Shown here: positions 41,609 to 54,400 of the stretch, piece by piece | How the letters are laid out: each line of letters opens with the position of its first letter | Numbering within the stretch: the stretch's first letter is position 1 | Source of the DNA: Nemertoderma westbladi | Lineage: Eukaryota; Xenacoelomorpha; Nemertodermatida; Nemertodermatidae | NCBI GenBank assembly: GCA_032718475.1 | Contig: JAUCBJ010005181.1 | Span: forward strand, 1 to 64,000 | Length of the DNA: 64,000 nucleotides | Direction of reading: 5' to 3' | Position numbers and translations under genes: made by a program | Notes under the pieces: model-generated | Databases searched by the model: none | The model's input: only the letters and a program-made list of their open reading frames with translations | Told to the model about the DNA's origin: nothing

Positions 41609-44600
41609 CGATGACAACAACTGCCCAACATGCGCGTGTGTTACTGAGGGAGATGAGCCCTTGTACCAGGTAATAAACTCAGAGGTTATAGGCGATGGTG
41701 CCTTATTGTAAAAAGTTATTAGGTGGCATTTTATTCTATTAATAATTAATTAACATACATTTTTTAAACAGAAATAGAATTAAAAGCGACTAACTTTTTT
41801 TAAATAAGACGTATAAATGTATCTCGAGAAACTCAAATTATTAATTTAACATTATAGATTTTATTTACTAGACTTAATGGCTAATCATTACTAAATCATG
41901 GCTAAAGATATTTCTAGTAGGTCATGGGCTAATGTCGTTTTTTAATTCTTATACAGTATGTACAGTAGGGCATAGGTTACAATTCGCGTATCTCAAATAA
42001 TTATTAATTGTACCTACACTATTATTCCTCAGGGAGACATCAAACTGTCACCGGATGTAAAAGAAATACTCTCAGGGAGCGAAAGAGGAACTGTAAGCAA
42101 CCTCAATTTGCGATGGACAGATTACCCCGATGGAAACGGAGTTAGTTTCACATAATTAATATAATAGAATATAATATTAGTAGGGTTGTACATACTGTAT
42201 GCCTATATTTCTCCAGTTAGTTGACGAGGATCTAACTCAAATGGGCAATCGATAAATTTATTGATGACATGTTATAACTTCATATTCGCCTGCAGGGCTT
42301 ATTCAACATACAGTATTTATGGATAAAACGTAAAGTGATCGGTGAACTTGTGTAACGCGAGAGGTAACCCGAAGGGTCCTCTCTCTTGGCTGTTACCTAT
42401 AAAGCAGGGGGGGATGCCGCCACTCTACACAGTATCTCCCAAGGGCGAACACTCGGTCAACATCCAACCATTTTTTTCTTTACTGAACAAGTAGAAGCCA
42501 GGTACCCAAACCGCTGGGTTGGCGAACCTGTTACGAAAATGTAACTGGCTCGGGATCGAACCCGAAACCTCCCAGCTAGAAGCAAAGGGAGTAACTACTT
42601 TCCTGCTAGCTGGTGAGATTGTCGTGCGTTGTGGGGTTGAAACGTTCCGCGTACAATTATAAATATTATTTAATAGCTTATCTCTACACTATCACTAAAC
42701 TGTAAATTCCCTTAATTTATTACAGTACAGGCCACCAGAAAACGCAGATTTGTACAATTGTGAACACATTTTATCAAATGTGTACCAGTGTAATATAATG
42801 TTGTTGAACGGGACAATTGAACATAATTGAATTGGCAACAATCAAAATTTTTTCGCCAAAGGATACAATTGAATACTTTTGAAACGCTTAGTAATCTGGA
42901 AACTCTCTGTAGTTTGCCGCGAACTGTCACTCACTGCAGCTGGAAATGCGATAAGGATTTTGTTTACCTTTATAGTGTGCGGTTAATAGTGTCTAGTAGG
43001 CAGGCCTATAGTTAGTGATGTTAAGGCATCTTCTGGTGTTTCTCTGTGCCATCTCGGTGTCAGACTAATGGCGCGACATCTCCCTGCACTAAATTAATTA
43101 TTCAATGGTCTAGGCTCCTCCATCCATATACCCATCCACTCCCATACACTCCATGAACCTCCATGTGGTCTTGTATGTAGTTCTCTCTCTACCAATACAG
43201 CCCATGTCCGCAATGTTACGCCCTGGGGGGCTCTCTCATCTACCTGATATCAGACATACAGGCGCACCTCACACAAAGCCTTTGTCGGTCCCAACAAGTT
43301 AGCCTCATGCTGTGCTCGCCATAACCTGCCAATCAGATGACTTGAACAAATGTGTTCACATGTGATCACATTGGATGAAATCTGCTTTTTCTGGTGGCCT
43401 GTACTGTAATTATGCCAACAACAATTAAGTATTAATATCCATAACTTCCCCCTAGAACTACAACATCCCTTACATCGTATCAACTTCCAACGGTGACGTC
43501 CACTCTGTCGTTAATGCAGCTAAGGACTGGTTCGCCGCTAATACCTGCGTCAGATTGGTACCCCGAACTAACCATCAGAATTACGTTCAAGTGATCCTAT
43601 ACAACGGATGCTGGTCTCAGGTACTTCAATAGTTACTAAGTTATTGCATATTTATTATTGGATTTAAATGTAAATTGATTAGGCTACTCTTTGTGCTCAT
43701 CTTCCTCAAAGAAAAAATGTAATACATCAATCATAAATAGCTTAAGAGCCTGGCACCTGACCTGTAAGTAAAAACAATCACTCAATACGGTATAGCCACT
43801 GTTAATGTCAAGGCCATGCATCTTGCCGACACGCCCCTAACTTCTGCTAGCTCTATTAAACCCTCCATCTCTCACGATCTCGAGGTTGTTACGAAAAACA
43901 GAAAGTAAGCAGACACTTATATAGTCGGGAGACGACAATACATTTTCGTGTTCTAAAAATAGACCACCATAATATAAGCAACAACTACACTGTAGTAGTT
44001 GTAGTAGGCATATAACTGTATATCGAATCCTGGCATGCCATTTGATTGATTGATTGATTGGTTTTTTTTTTACGCCATAAATATGGAGTACTCCAGATAC
44101 AAATTACATAACAAAAAAATACATATTAATACTTACATAATTGGACAGACAGTAATATCCATACATGTCTTTAAAATCGTAAAAGTTAATGGCATCTACT
44201 TTATTATTTTAGAATTATTTTAATGAGAAATCATTAAAATTATTGCACCAAGAACAAAAAAGTGCATATATAGTTTATGCAAGGACTTTCTCAGTTTCTT
44301 TCCAGCTTTACAATTGATAAGCTAAACTTAAAAAATTAAAAATAGAAAAACAGATAAGCTTAATTATAATCAATGAATTTGGTTATTTTCTTCGCATTTA
44401 TTGTGCAAAAATATACCAGCAGCGTGTTTCTTGGAACCGCATTGACAGCTTCTCTCTCAATTAAAATAGGTGGGTCGCGTTGGGGGAGTGCAACAGCTCT
44501 CGCTAGGTTACGGTTGCCATCTATCCGGCACCGCAATCCATGAGTTCCTTCACGCTGCCGGCGTCTTCCACGAACAAAGCCGACCCGACCGTGACAACTA

Positions 44601-45099
44601 TATCCGAATTCTCTGGAACAATATCTCCGAATCGATGAAGTTAGTTCAAATACAGTAGTGAGGGGAGGGGGGGGGGGGGGGGGGCATGGGGGCAATCAAA
44701 ATTCACCCCCTTTCTCTGGGGATATTGACGCAAATACAGTAACAACAGCTGATTACCAGAAAAATGTAGGCCTACAGTTTAACCTGTACAATTGGCTCCC
44801 GTTTATTGTTTTGGTTATAAATAACGTTTGTTTGCAAGTTATTTTAATTTTAAAATTAAAATCATTATTATTACAGTACAGAACGTATAGCTTTGGATAT
44901 TTTCAGATACAATTTCAACAAACAAGCTATTGACTCCTTGGGAAGTCCTTATGAAACAAAATCCATTATGCACTACTACAGCGGGGCTTTCGCTACCAGT
45001 GGAAACAGCATGGTAACCATTGATGGCGGGTACATTCCTTGGAACTACAACCCAACAGCTGAAGACGGCAGGCAGATGAAGAAATTCTACGGATGTTAA
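40692..45099 (+). CDS. Astacin-family zinc metalloprotease (six exons)
   Basis: Exons: 40692-40746, 41497-41669, 42033-42140, 43456-43620, 44470-44639 and 44907-45099. All are GT-AG with matching phases and total 864 bp (287 residues). Residues 1-18 are a signal peptide (MKLCASIVLAYLTVAYAA), so the enzyme is secreted. Residues about 36-66 are cysteine-rich (pattern CxxxCxxGxxxDxxxCPxCxC), resembling an antistasin-type module. YQGD (75-78) is the propeptide aspartate switch that holds the zymogen inactive. The catalytic domain has the zinc motif HEFLHAAGVFHEQSRPDRD (zinc ligands H191, H195, H201; catalytic E192), the Met-turn SIMHY (M245, Y247) and four cysteines for the two conserved disulfides, ending FYGC. 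No CUB or EGF tail follows. The substrate is unknown. Two introns use the donor GTTAGT. Intron 5 carries a poly-G element. Confidence 0.9.
42360..42640 (-). mobile_element. tRNA-derived SINE in astacin intron 3
   Basis: Read on the minus strand, a tRNA-like head contains the B box GGGTTCGATCCCGAGCC preceded by an arm-like CTTCTAGCTGGGAGG. A non-tRNA body with GTAACAGGTTCGCC follows. No intact cloverleaf is present. Confidence 0.6.
44655..44830. mobile_element. Poly-G-ended repeat element in astacin intron 5
   Basis: A G-run at about 44658-44683 is followed by CAATCAAAATTCACCCCC, TTGACGCAAATACAG, AACAGCTGATTACC and finally GTTTATTGTTTTGGTTATAA. This order matches the element ends at 788-850 and 17440-17541. 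The intron is only 267 bp, so the insertion occupies most of it. Confidence 0.7.
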
Positions 45100-45231
45100 T
45101 TCTGAGCTGAAACAGTAAAGGTGTTGGGAATATAAACTGAATGATTATCATGTGTGATTTGGGTTTACATTTTTGTGAAATTATTATTTTTGTGGTAAAT
45201 ATTGTTGTTTACAATAGTAATGATTTATTCA

Positions 45232-45237
45232 AATAAA
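45232..45237 (+). promoter_or_regulatory. Polyadenylation signal AATAAA of the astacin gene
   Basis: AATAAA lies 133 bases after the stop codon in an AT-rich 3' region. Confidence 0.6.
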
Positions 45238-46375
45238 ACTCTTACTATACTGTATAATAATTACAAATATTTCCCGTATGAATTTTATTTCTGAAAGTTT
45301 GGTTATTTACGAATAAAGGTACAGACAGTATCTACTTTCTAACAAAACAATAAACTAAAATTTTGGAACTCAGCTTACAGTATGTTTTTACTTTTACTAA
45401 TTGTTGACAACCATTGTTAAAACAAATTAATGTTAATTATCAATTAAGGGAAAGGATCGGGTTACAGGTTATTCTAACCAAAACAATAAGCAAGAGTCGC
45501 GAACTCAGGATACATTTTCATACTTCCCATTGTTAGAAGTGGTTGTCGGCGTAGCGTTTACACACAAAATTAAATGAATAATTATATAACGGTAATAATA
45601 AATTACCCCAAAATTGTTGTAAACAATACCAATAAAAAAACCAATACATATATCCCGCGGGGTTGATAAGCACATAATTGTGTTTCTTATTTAACTTTAG
45701 TAGTTATATCTAGGTAAGAGGTTGAACTAAGAAGTAAATTGATATTAATTGGCATTTATTACAATAAATTATTACAAAACAAATACAGTACAGTACTAAA
45801 TTTATTACTATATATTAATTTATTTCATTAGTGGCCGAGGATAATAATTCATTCGTAAAGTTGTCCCAGCAATAAAATTCGTAGGCGCGGTCAATAATTT
45901 GTACGTGTAGTCGTCGCAGCGGTTAAACTCATTTTCACGGAGGATAATTCGTACGCGGCGTCGACGCAGCGGTTAAACTCATTGTCACGGAGTATAATTC
46001 ATATTCATTAAATATTCATTAAACTCCTTGCCATGCTCGATAATTCGTATGCAGAGTCGATGCACCAGTTAAACTCATCCTCACAGCTATGAAACATCAT
46101 CAGTGAGTTAGGGCATCATCCAGAGAATATTCATAGCCTTCAAACTTCACCCCAAAGTGAAGCAAACTCGAGTTATCGTCATTAAAATAATTAGCCAATC
46201 AAGTGCCATATCTAAAGCGTCCCCTTACACTTACATGCCTTAAGAACGGACAACAGGTAGGTACCGCGGCGCTGTACTGCTGTACCGGCCGTGGTTGTTC
46301 TCGGCAAGCACTGAAGCAGTGCATACTGGCATACAGCTCGGACTGACGGTACCATAGGGGTCCTACTAAATACCC
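45238..46375. other. Intergenic DNA with core repeats and a degenerate ~55-bp repeat
   Basis: The dispersed core occurs at about 45445-45492. From 45840 to 46085 a degenerate unit with CGCAGCGGTTAAACTCATT and ACGGAG.ATAATTCGTACG recurs about four times. No gene is seen. Confidence 0.5.
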
Positions 46376-46560
46376 AACTTTACCCAACTCCACCCAACTT
46401 TACCCAACTTTACCCAATTTTACCCAACTTTTTACCCAACTTTACCCAACTTTACCACACTTTACCCAATACCACCCAACTTCACCCAATCAATTACCCA
46501 ATCCACTTTACCCAACTTTACCCAATACCACCCAACTTTCAGACTTTACCCAATCATTTC
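46376..46560. repeat. CCCAACTTTA tandem repeat, left arm of an inverted pair
   Basis: Irregular tandem copies of ACCCAACTTT. The reverse complement (GGGTAAAGTT) is arrayed at 47135-47268, and the sequences just outside (GGTACCATAGGGGTCCTACTA and TAGTAGGACCGGTACCATAG) are also inverted copies. Confidence 0.85.
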
Positions 46561-46639
46561 AATCCATCAATCCATCATCAGGCCTAATCAATTAGTTCAG
46601 TAGTTAGGCCTATCTACCATATCCAATCTGCCAATGGCT

Positions 46640-46765
46640 GATTGGAGTGGAGGCAAGGCTGCAGAGGGAAACTTGATGCATATCTCAACCTGAATGTTAA
46701 ATTCTCAATTTAGGGAAAGGAACAGGTTATAGTGGCACGTTATTCTAACCAAAACAATAAACTAA
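46640..46765. repeat. Dispersed repeat copy with core
   Basis: It contains TGAATGTTAAATTCTCAATT, TAGGGAAAGGAACAGGTTAT and TTCTAACCAAAACAATAAAC, matching 17340-17420 and 1000-1050. Confidence 0.75.
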
Positions 46766-47134
46766 AGTCTATTCTATAGAACATCACTACCCCGAAATGC
46801 ACCCTCATACAGCCATATTGATCATTTTATTGATGTCTGCATGTGTTATGTTATGATTATAAGTACTGGCTGACTGGAGTATGACTACTGGACTATACAG
46901 CTATAAACATGAAGCCATAGCTGCATAGGCCTACACTGATACAAACCATTCCTACTATGACCTACTGTATTACAGCTGTACAGTCTGACAGTCTGACAGT
47001 ACTGCAGTATTAAACTGCCAGACAGACTGCTGGAATGCTACTGTCAGACAGTAGGCCTACTGGTCCGGTACTGTAGTAAGTAAGTAAGCCTTCTGCTGTA
47101 CTGTATTGCATCACTGGTCGGCAGATAGGTAGTT

Positions 47135-47268
47135 GGGTATTCGATTGGGTAAAGTTGGGTGGTATTGGGTAAAGTGGGGTAAAGTTGGGTAAAGTTGGGT
47201 AAAAAGTGGGGTAAAGTTGGGTAAGTTTGGGTAAAGTTGGGTAGATTTGGGTAAAGTTGGGTAATTAG
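47135..47268. repeat. GGGTAAAGTT tandem repeat, right arm of the inverted pair
   Basis: Irregular tandem copies of TTGGGTAAAG, the reverse complement of the array at 46376-46560. It directly abuts the end of the BEL/Pao integrase remnant. Confidence 0.85.
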
Positions 47269-47269
47269 T

Positions 47270-49519
47270 AGGACCGGTACCATAGTGCATAGTGCACGTT
47301 CCTGGCAGGAGTGCTGGATACTTAATTTCATACTCAACCGGGGCGTTCGCCATCCGGGTATTAAGGCGGATTAGTCCGTCCTCTCTCCCATCATAGGTCT
47401 CAACTGGTAGACCGGGCTATCTGGTTTCAAGGTCTTGCCTGCACTGAGCTGTTCCCATTCGTCAGGGAAACTTTCCTTTTGTACGTATCTCACAATACAT
47501 TTTTCGGCAATAATGAGTTCCTGTACGCTCTGCTGTCTGCAGGTATGTATAGGTATCAGTGGTTTCTTCCTTAACCCCGCAGAGCATCCACCCCATTATG
47601 GTGCGCTCTGCGTGGAAACCATCGTCCGGCTTCACGGAACGTGCAATGTCCCCAGTAGGTATATGTAACTCCAGTGTATCGAGTCTTATAAGTAGTGTTA
47701 TTCTGTAGATGTCTAATGGTGGGCATCTTAGGTCTACATCCTTCCGATCCAGTTGTATAAGGGGTGCATATTCGGAGGATTGTCGGAATCGCACTCTAAG
47801 ATCGGTGTGTACCAGGGCGTTTTTAATGGTCAGTTTCACCCTTTCATAACCTGCCATGACCCCTTCCACGCTGAGTTGCACCTCGTCGGATTCCACTTCT
47901 TTGTGGTCCGTAATAGTTTGTATGGGCCATTTACAAGGCTCATATTCTAGGCCCAGCTGTTCCAGAAAGTCCCTGTCAATTATGGTCCCATCTGACCCAT
48001 TATCCAAGAATGCAAGTGTGGTCAGGGATTTCCCAACGCCTTGGATTCTCACCGGTATCACTTTGGCGAAAACCATATACCGCCGATTGATCAGGTTGAC
48101 AGTAGCCGATATACTGGTCACAGGTGCTACGTCAGCGGTAGCCTTGAACGGGTTTGTTTCTTTCCGCTGGATCATCCGAGAGCCCTTTGAGATATGGTTA
48201 GTCTCCCCTTTCCGCTTAGATTCAATACGGAATGGTAATGTAGTAAAGTCGAAGTTTGCAGGAATGTGGAGGAGCATGTGGTGTTGTAAGTCATTACAAA
48301 CCGCACAACAGGACCTCTGTTCGCACTCCCTTACGTAGTGACCTGTTCCAAGACACCGGAAGCATCCTCGGTGTTTCATTATCGCTTCAAAGCGAGAGAC
48401 TAGTTCTGCAAACTGGAACTTCCTGCAGAATTCAACCTTGTGCTTATCCCCGCAGAAGAGACACATAAGGGAGGCCGTTGTTCCTTCCCTCTCGGGCGCC
48501 CAATTTGCCAGATAGCATGCCCATTCTTCTGCTGATGTCGGTTCCTCGTAATCCTTGTCATCCGAATCCATACTCACAGGGGGAGGGTGGAATCTTGGTT
48601 TTGAAGCGGGTGCCCTGCTCCGGTAAGTGCTCTCCATCCCATCCATTTTGGAGAGACTTTGTTTAGAAAACATTGAGTAATTCATGGCCTCTGATATATC
48701 GTCTAGGAATGCTGACATTTCGAGAAAGGTAGGATCACGATCCGGGTGTCTTCACCAGAGATCCACACATTTGTATGCCCATTTACTCTGTAGCCATCCG
48801 GGAAATTTCCGGGCGATTTGTCGAAGATTTAAGATATTATTCACCTGTTCTTCCTTATTCAATGGTTTTAGAGTATAATAAGCATCTTTCATTGAGTCTG
48901 AAAACTCTTGAATATTCTGTGGATCCCCCAGAGATCCAGCATCTTGTATCAGTCTTTCAAGCGTCTTATTAATTATGGTTCCGACGTTACCATATCTTTT
49001 ATCGAGCGTTTTCCACGCATCGTGGTACGCCTCGTGGGATCCTCCTTCAAAACATCTCACGATGTGGCGTGGTTTGTCACCAAGATACTGGGACAAATAT
49101 ACCAGCTTTTGCGCGTCGGTAATGTCCGTCGATCCGATTTGAGCAAAAAACCGTTTTTTAAACCCAAGGTAGTCGATGGGGTCGCCCTCAAAGGTACGTA
49201 TTTCCTTCTTAGGCATAGGCAGACGGTTCTCCAGGGCTCGTATGATGCCAACATTGTCTGAACCGGAATGACTAGGAGGCTCGTAATTACAAACGCTCTC
49301 TCCCACATTTGATGGATTGACAAGAGGAGGAGTTTTAATAACGACGCGGTTACGGAGCTTCGGAGTAGACGTAAATGGGTTAGTGGATCGAGGGGTGGTG
49401 TCACGTTCCGAGTCCTTTTCAGGCTCGTACTTTGAACACTCGGTGCTGTAGGATTGGAAGTGAAATGAGGTTCCGAAATGAAACGTAGTAGTTTTCACAA
49501 CGACAACAATAACCAGCAC
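47270..49519 (-). pseudogene. BEL/Pao retroelement remnant A: gag, protease, start of integrase region
   Basis: Minus strand, 5' to 3'. 49519-48752 encodes a gag domain of the DUF1759 type (EGDPIDYLGFKKRF, LDKRYGN). After an in-frame TGA at 48752-48754 the same frame continues at 48718-47462 with two cysteine/histidine zinc knuckles (CFRCLGTGHYVREC and neighbours) and a DUF1758-type aspartic protease with catalytic motif DNGS at residue 239. Near 47350-47280, in another frame, is a MANAPVEYEIKYPALLPG segment like the zinc-binding start of BEL integrases. Reverse transcriptase and RNase H are missing. LTRs were not found by eye. It cannot replicate on its own. Confidence 0.8.
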
Positions 49520-51059
49520 GAGTCACTCCACTTTCTGTCCCAAGGGCTTAGATTTACTTCAGGTTCTTACTGCAGAGGTAGGGCTACTTTCACAACTGCG
49601 ACTAGCTACTGTAAACACACTTTAGTAGCAACATTCACCTATAAACGCACAAATTTCACACAATTGTCACAAATTGTACACATTCGGGCCATTTGTCCAT
49701 TAGTCAAGTGCCTTCCAGAATGCCACGTTATTATTATGTATCCTTGGATACTAGCAGTGCGCTATTTATTCCGTATGCTATTCAATGGGGCAAGCTTTCT
49801 ATTGTTCTTTTAACTCACTTCTAATTCTAGCGTGGTTGTTGCTATGGTGACATTATGGGAAGCTAGCAGTAGAATTAGGGTAATTCTCATGCATACAGAT
49901 CTGGGATGCTATTTAATAGTAATTCTTTAATTGTCAATATTCCCCCTTATACATGATTTTATGAATTTTATCGGCTATTGACTATATATTGGAGATTCTC
50001 GCACACTAATATACTTAATAGGGTGAATCTCCGCTCCCATGATCTATTAATTAATAGAATTTTGGGAATGTTATAAATTGCATAAAATGACAATTTATCA
50101 AATTCATGAAAGAATATGAATTTAAAATTATTCCCGTAAATTTTATTATTTAATATTAAAATAGACACAATTTTATTCCAGAACATGTCTGGGGACTGAG
50201 ATCCTTGAATCTAGGAAATTTGTCCTTTTAAGAGTATCGGTAAGTGCTACGATATCTTAATCAACTAGAATTTTAAAGGATCTAAATTTTAACAGATTTT
50301 GATTTATAAATTTTCTTGGTTTACAAACTCCTTAGAGTTTATTTGTATGCATTTACTCTATTATAACATTTGTTTTAATAGATTTTTTTTATAAATATTA
50401 ACTATGTAATATTTAAGATGGGCACCGATTTATTCCAGAACTTGTCTGGGGACGTTAACCACTGATTCTAGAATTTTGTCTTTCAAGTATATCGGTGGGT
50501 GCCACGATATCTTAATCGACTAGAATTACAGATGGTCAAAGGGTTTAACAGATTTATTTGCGTTGTACGCTACTGTTAAGGGACATCACACTACTATATG
50601 TATTATTTAATATACGGTATGAGAGCAATATTGCAAGAAGCAATGTCAGTGAGAAGAGGCAAGTCGTTTCCAAGGTCTACCCAGAGCTTGGTTTAGCCAA
50701 GACACGAGGATCTGAACTTTGCATTCCTAATACTCTACTTACCAATAATACTTGAGTATAGTAGGAGCTTTATTGTACTTTAATAAGTACGGATATTTCA
50801 TCTTACTGTAGTCACGCATTTATAATATGATACGGACAGTAAGGAAAGAGAAAAAAGAATTATTTCTCGCCGTTGCACTAAATATATAATATAAGTAATT
50901 AAGTAATAAACACGAGTATATATTGCACTAATTCTACTAAATAATCACTAAAATAACATTCTACTAAATAAAATTAAAGAAAATGATTATTATAAAATTA
51001 CATAATAATACATACTTAAATATAAAAATAATAAAAACGAATATAAAATAATATAGTCA
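49520..51059. other. AT-rich DNA between two retroelement remnants
   Basis: An imperfect direct duplication, about 50155-50300 versus 50410-50555, shares TTTATTCCAGAAC.TGTCTGG, GCCACGATATCTTAATC and GACTAGAATT. It could be part of an LTR or untranslated end of the neighbouring element, but I could not pair it with a matching upstream LTR. No host gene is seen. Confidence 0.4.
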
Positions 51060-51475
51060 CACACCCACTCCAGACACTGTTACGTTGGGGAGTCCCTAAA
51101 TGTTTGTTGGATTAGGGAGGTGGTCGTGGGAAGAGTATCTTGCCTTCCATAGTTTCCGGACAGTTCTCTGTCTCTTTCCAGTAAACATAAACGACCAACT
51201 GGGCGATTGAGCTGCTGTGTCTCGAAGACAATTCCCGGTTTCTTAAAGTTACGTCGCATGACGACGAGTTCTACCGATCGCACCAAACCATCATCCGAGA
51301 TATGAGTCTCGATGATACGACCTATCTGCCACCGCTCTAGGTGAGAGTCCCTGCGAGACGTCTGGTGTTCCAGATTTCCAGTCTCTCTCTCTGATTTCCA
51401 CGACAGGCTTATTTGTGGTGGGGGAGTTTAGATCCACAGCGTCGTCCCCGGAAATGTGTAGTACAGACAGATCTA
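51060..51475 (-). pseudogene. BEL/Pao remnant B: C-terminal pol tail (DUF5641-like) after integrase deletion
   Basis: On the minus strand around 51340-51080, in shifted frames, are RWQIGRIIETHISDDGLVRS and RPVGRLCLLE. These are hallmarks of the DUF5641 tail that follows integrase in BEL/Pao pol. The region before it joins directly to the end of the RNase H part, so the ~300-400-residue integrase core is missing. Confidence 0.7.
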
Positions 51476-54400
51476 TCACGGGTTTAAATAACTTTGATTT
51501 ACTCGTCCGGGTTTTAGGTTTGACTTTCTCCGCTCCCTTGGCTTGTCTAATCTCAGCCGTGGTAAGATGAGGAGCCATTCATCTTCTTCTTTACTTAGGA
51601 AGTCGGGTCCACCTAACCAGTCCGGAGTATCTATCAGTTCTTGAGGAGTTGCTCCTCTGGAGGCGATGTCGGCTGGATTAATCATCCCAGGGCAATGTCT
51701 CCATTGATCTACCTTAGTGCGACTAAGTATAATGGCTACTCTGTTGGTAACGAAGACGCTGAACTGACAGACTTCATTGGTTATATACTCCAAAACGAGT
51801 AAAGCATCAGTCCAATAGACAGTTTTCTCCAGTGGATAGTCGATCTGTTCTGTTACATTCCGGCCGATGGCTGTAGCGTATAGAGCCACCTTTAACTCCG
51901 CTCGAGGAACTCGTAGTTTGTTGTTTACCAAGGCCTTAGAAGTAACCAAGGCGACTTTAATTCCATCCGGAGTTTCAACTCTCAAGTAGGCTACTATACC
52001 TATTCCCATATTGCTGACGTCTCCAAACACATGGAGTTGATAGGAATACGTGGGGAGAACGTGACCAAAATAGGAACGGGAAATCGTAAAGTTCTCGATG
52101 GATGGCAGAGAATCTTCCCATTTCATCCACTTCTTTAGCAGTTCTCCCTTAAGTGGATCGTCCCACGAGTGGTTTTCAAGCCACATTTGTTGCACTAAGC
52201 TCCGAGCAACCAATATAACTGGGCTAATAAATCCCAATGGATCAAAATAAGTGCTCAGGATACTTAGACAAATCCATTTAGTTCGAATTGGATTATCTCG
52301 CTGTTTTAGCTGGAAAAACAGGATATCTCTCTCCGTGTCCCATTTCAAACCAAGCGTCTTGGTTTCTGGAAGATCGTCTTTGATTAGGTCCAGGTCTTTA
52401 ACTCCTCGGTCTTCTACCGGGATCGATTCCAGAAACTCACGGGAGTTACTTGTGAATTTAGTTAGTCGAAATCCACCACGTTTCAAACACTCTACCATTC
52501 CCTTGGCAACATCAATGGCTTCTTCCACCGATGGGAGGGACTTTAAATTATCGTCCATGTATATATCCCGTTTGATGTTGTCGATAACCGCTTTAGAGAA
52601 GGCGTCTCGGTTGTCATCAGCAGTGGTGCGCACTACTGAACAGGCGTTCGAGGGGCTCGAGATGATCCCAAAAGCCTGGATGGTCATCCAGTACTCCACC
52701 GGTTTTTGATTGAGGTCTCCTTCAGGCCACCACAGAAATCGTAGGCTGTCTCGATCCCTATCCAGCGCCTTAACTTGTAAGAACATGCCTTCTATATCCG
52801 AGGCGAAGGCGATCGAATATTGCCGTAATCTTAAGAGTATTCCCAACAAGGATTGGAGTAAGTTGGGTCCCGGCAACAACTCAGAGTTAAGGGATTGGCC
52901 CATGTAAAGGGCGGAGCCGTCAAATACTACCCGAACTTCGTTGGGTTTACCGGGTTTGGGAACGTAATGATGGGTTAGATAATACGTTCTCTCAGTTATG
53001 GGTGTTTCTTCTGGTACTCGCTCCGCATATCCCTTATCGATGAATTTCTTCAGCTGGGTCTTGTACATCTCTTTAGCTGAAGCATTTGCCGTAAGGCGCC
53101 GATGTAGTTGCGCGATTCTCTTCTCCGCCAAAGGTCGGTTATTTATAAAGTTGGGTTCTCGCCTTCGGAATGGCAGACCAATCTCATACCTCCCTTGATC
53201 TCTAAGGAAACGTGTAGTCGTTTCCTGGATCTGCTTGGCTCTTTCCTCCTCGACCGATAGTGCTTTGTCGTAGGAATTAGGCTCTACAGCTTCTTGAGTA
53301 AAGAATCGTACGGCGTGTTCGTCGCGAATCTTAGCGTTGTGTCGAGTTTGCACTTGGTGCACTTGGTTTCTCCAAGCTTCACTTTCAGTGAGGAGGTCGA
53401 TTGTATTTTCCTCGTCAAATAATTGGGTAATATCGTCGTTATCTGAGGAGTATGGTGTTCCCTCAGGTGTGATTTCTCCCTCACTGATTTCTTCTTCCCA
53501 TTCACTCACCTGATGTATTTGTTCAGTGGGTAATCTTTCCATGAGCGTTCTACGGGAAGGTCCAGTGAAGTACCAACCTACTCTAGTTCTTCCCGCATAG
53601 GTTTGCAATGGTTGCGGTCGAGCAGGTCGTTTCTCTAATGTCTCAAGCGCCTCATGCGCATTTTGGCCAATCAATATTTGCACCCATGGGTAGTCGGTGT
53701 TGAATCTAGGGATATTATGTTGCTGGGTAAAATCGTCTTCATCCCAGTTGTAAGGTTCTACTTGGCTGGTAGCAAAGTTCTTTATCGCCACCATTTTTAC
53801 TGACCTTATGCTGTGTTCTCCTAGTTCGTCTTGGGGAGTGGACAACGCGCCTACATAGTAGTCTGTAGCTACTGTAGATTTCCAAACCTGCATAATTCCT
53901 GAAAGGTTCAACTTAGTTCGGAACTTGGGTTGTCCAGCAAAGATGTCTTCGGCTAGTTCTTTGTCGATGAATGTTCCTGTGCTGCCGGAGTCCAGGAGGG
54001 CGTTGACTATAAAACTCTTACCTAATCCGTGGACTCTTAGCTGAACTACGGGGAATTCCCGGATTCCGATGTTGGAAGTTGGCGCTTTCCAAGATAGTTG
54101 TCTGTCAGGAATAACCGGGTGCGCTTTGTTATCGGTTTCAGTCTCATACGTAAGCGCTCGGTACACCGCGGTGTTTATCATATAACAGGATTCGTTTTCG
54201 TCGGAGAATTCATCCGTATAAAATCCTTCCATCTCAGAACTTTGGTCAGTGTCGTTCACATCACTGAATTGGACATGTAGTTCGGACTCACTTACCTGAC
54301 TCGGGCTGTTTCTTTCAAATTCGGTGTGCAGCAAGATATGATGTTTCGCGCCGCACTTAGCACACCTCGCGTCGGAGTAACAGGTTCGCCGTTGGTGTCC

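Noticed and set aside
47856-48338. 160-codon plus-strand frame opposite retroelement gag
   Set aside because: Shadow of the minus-strand gag-protease frame. Similar shadows at 52251-52709, 54497-54847 and 49057-49404 were also discarded.
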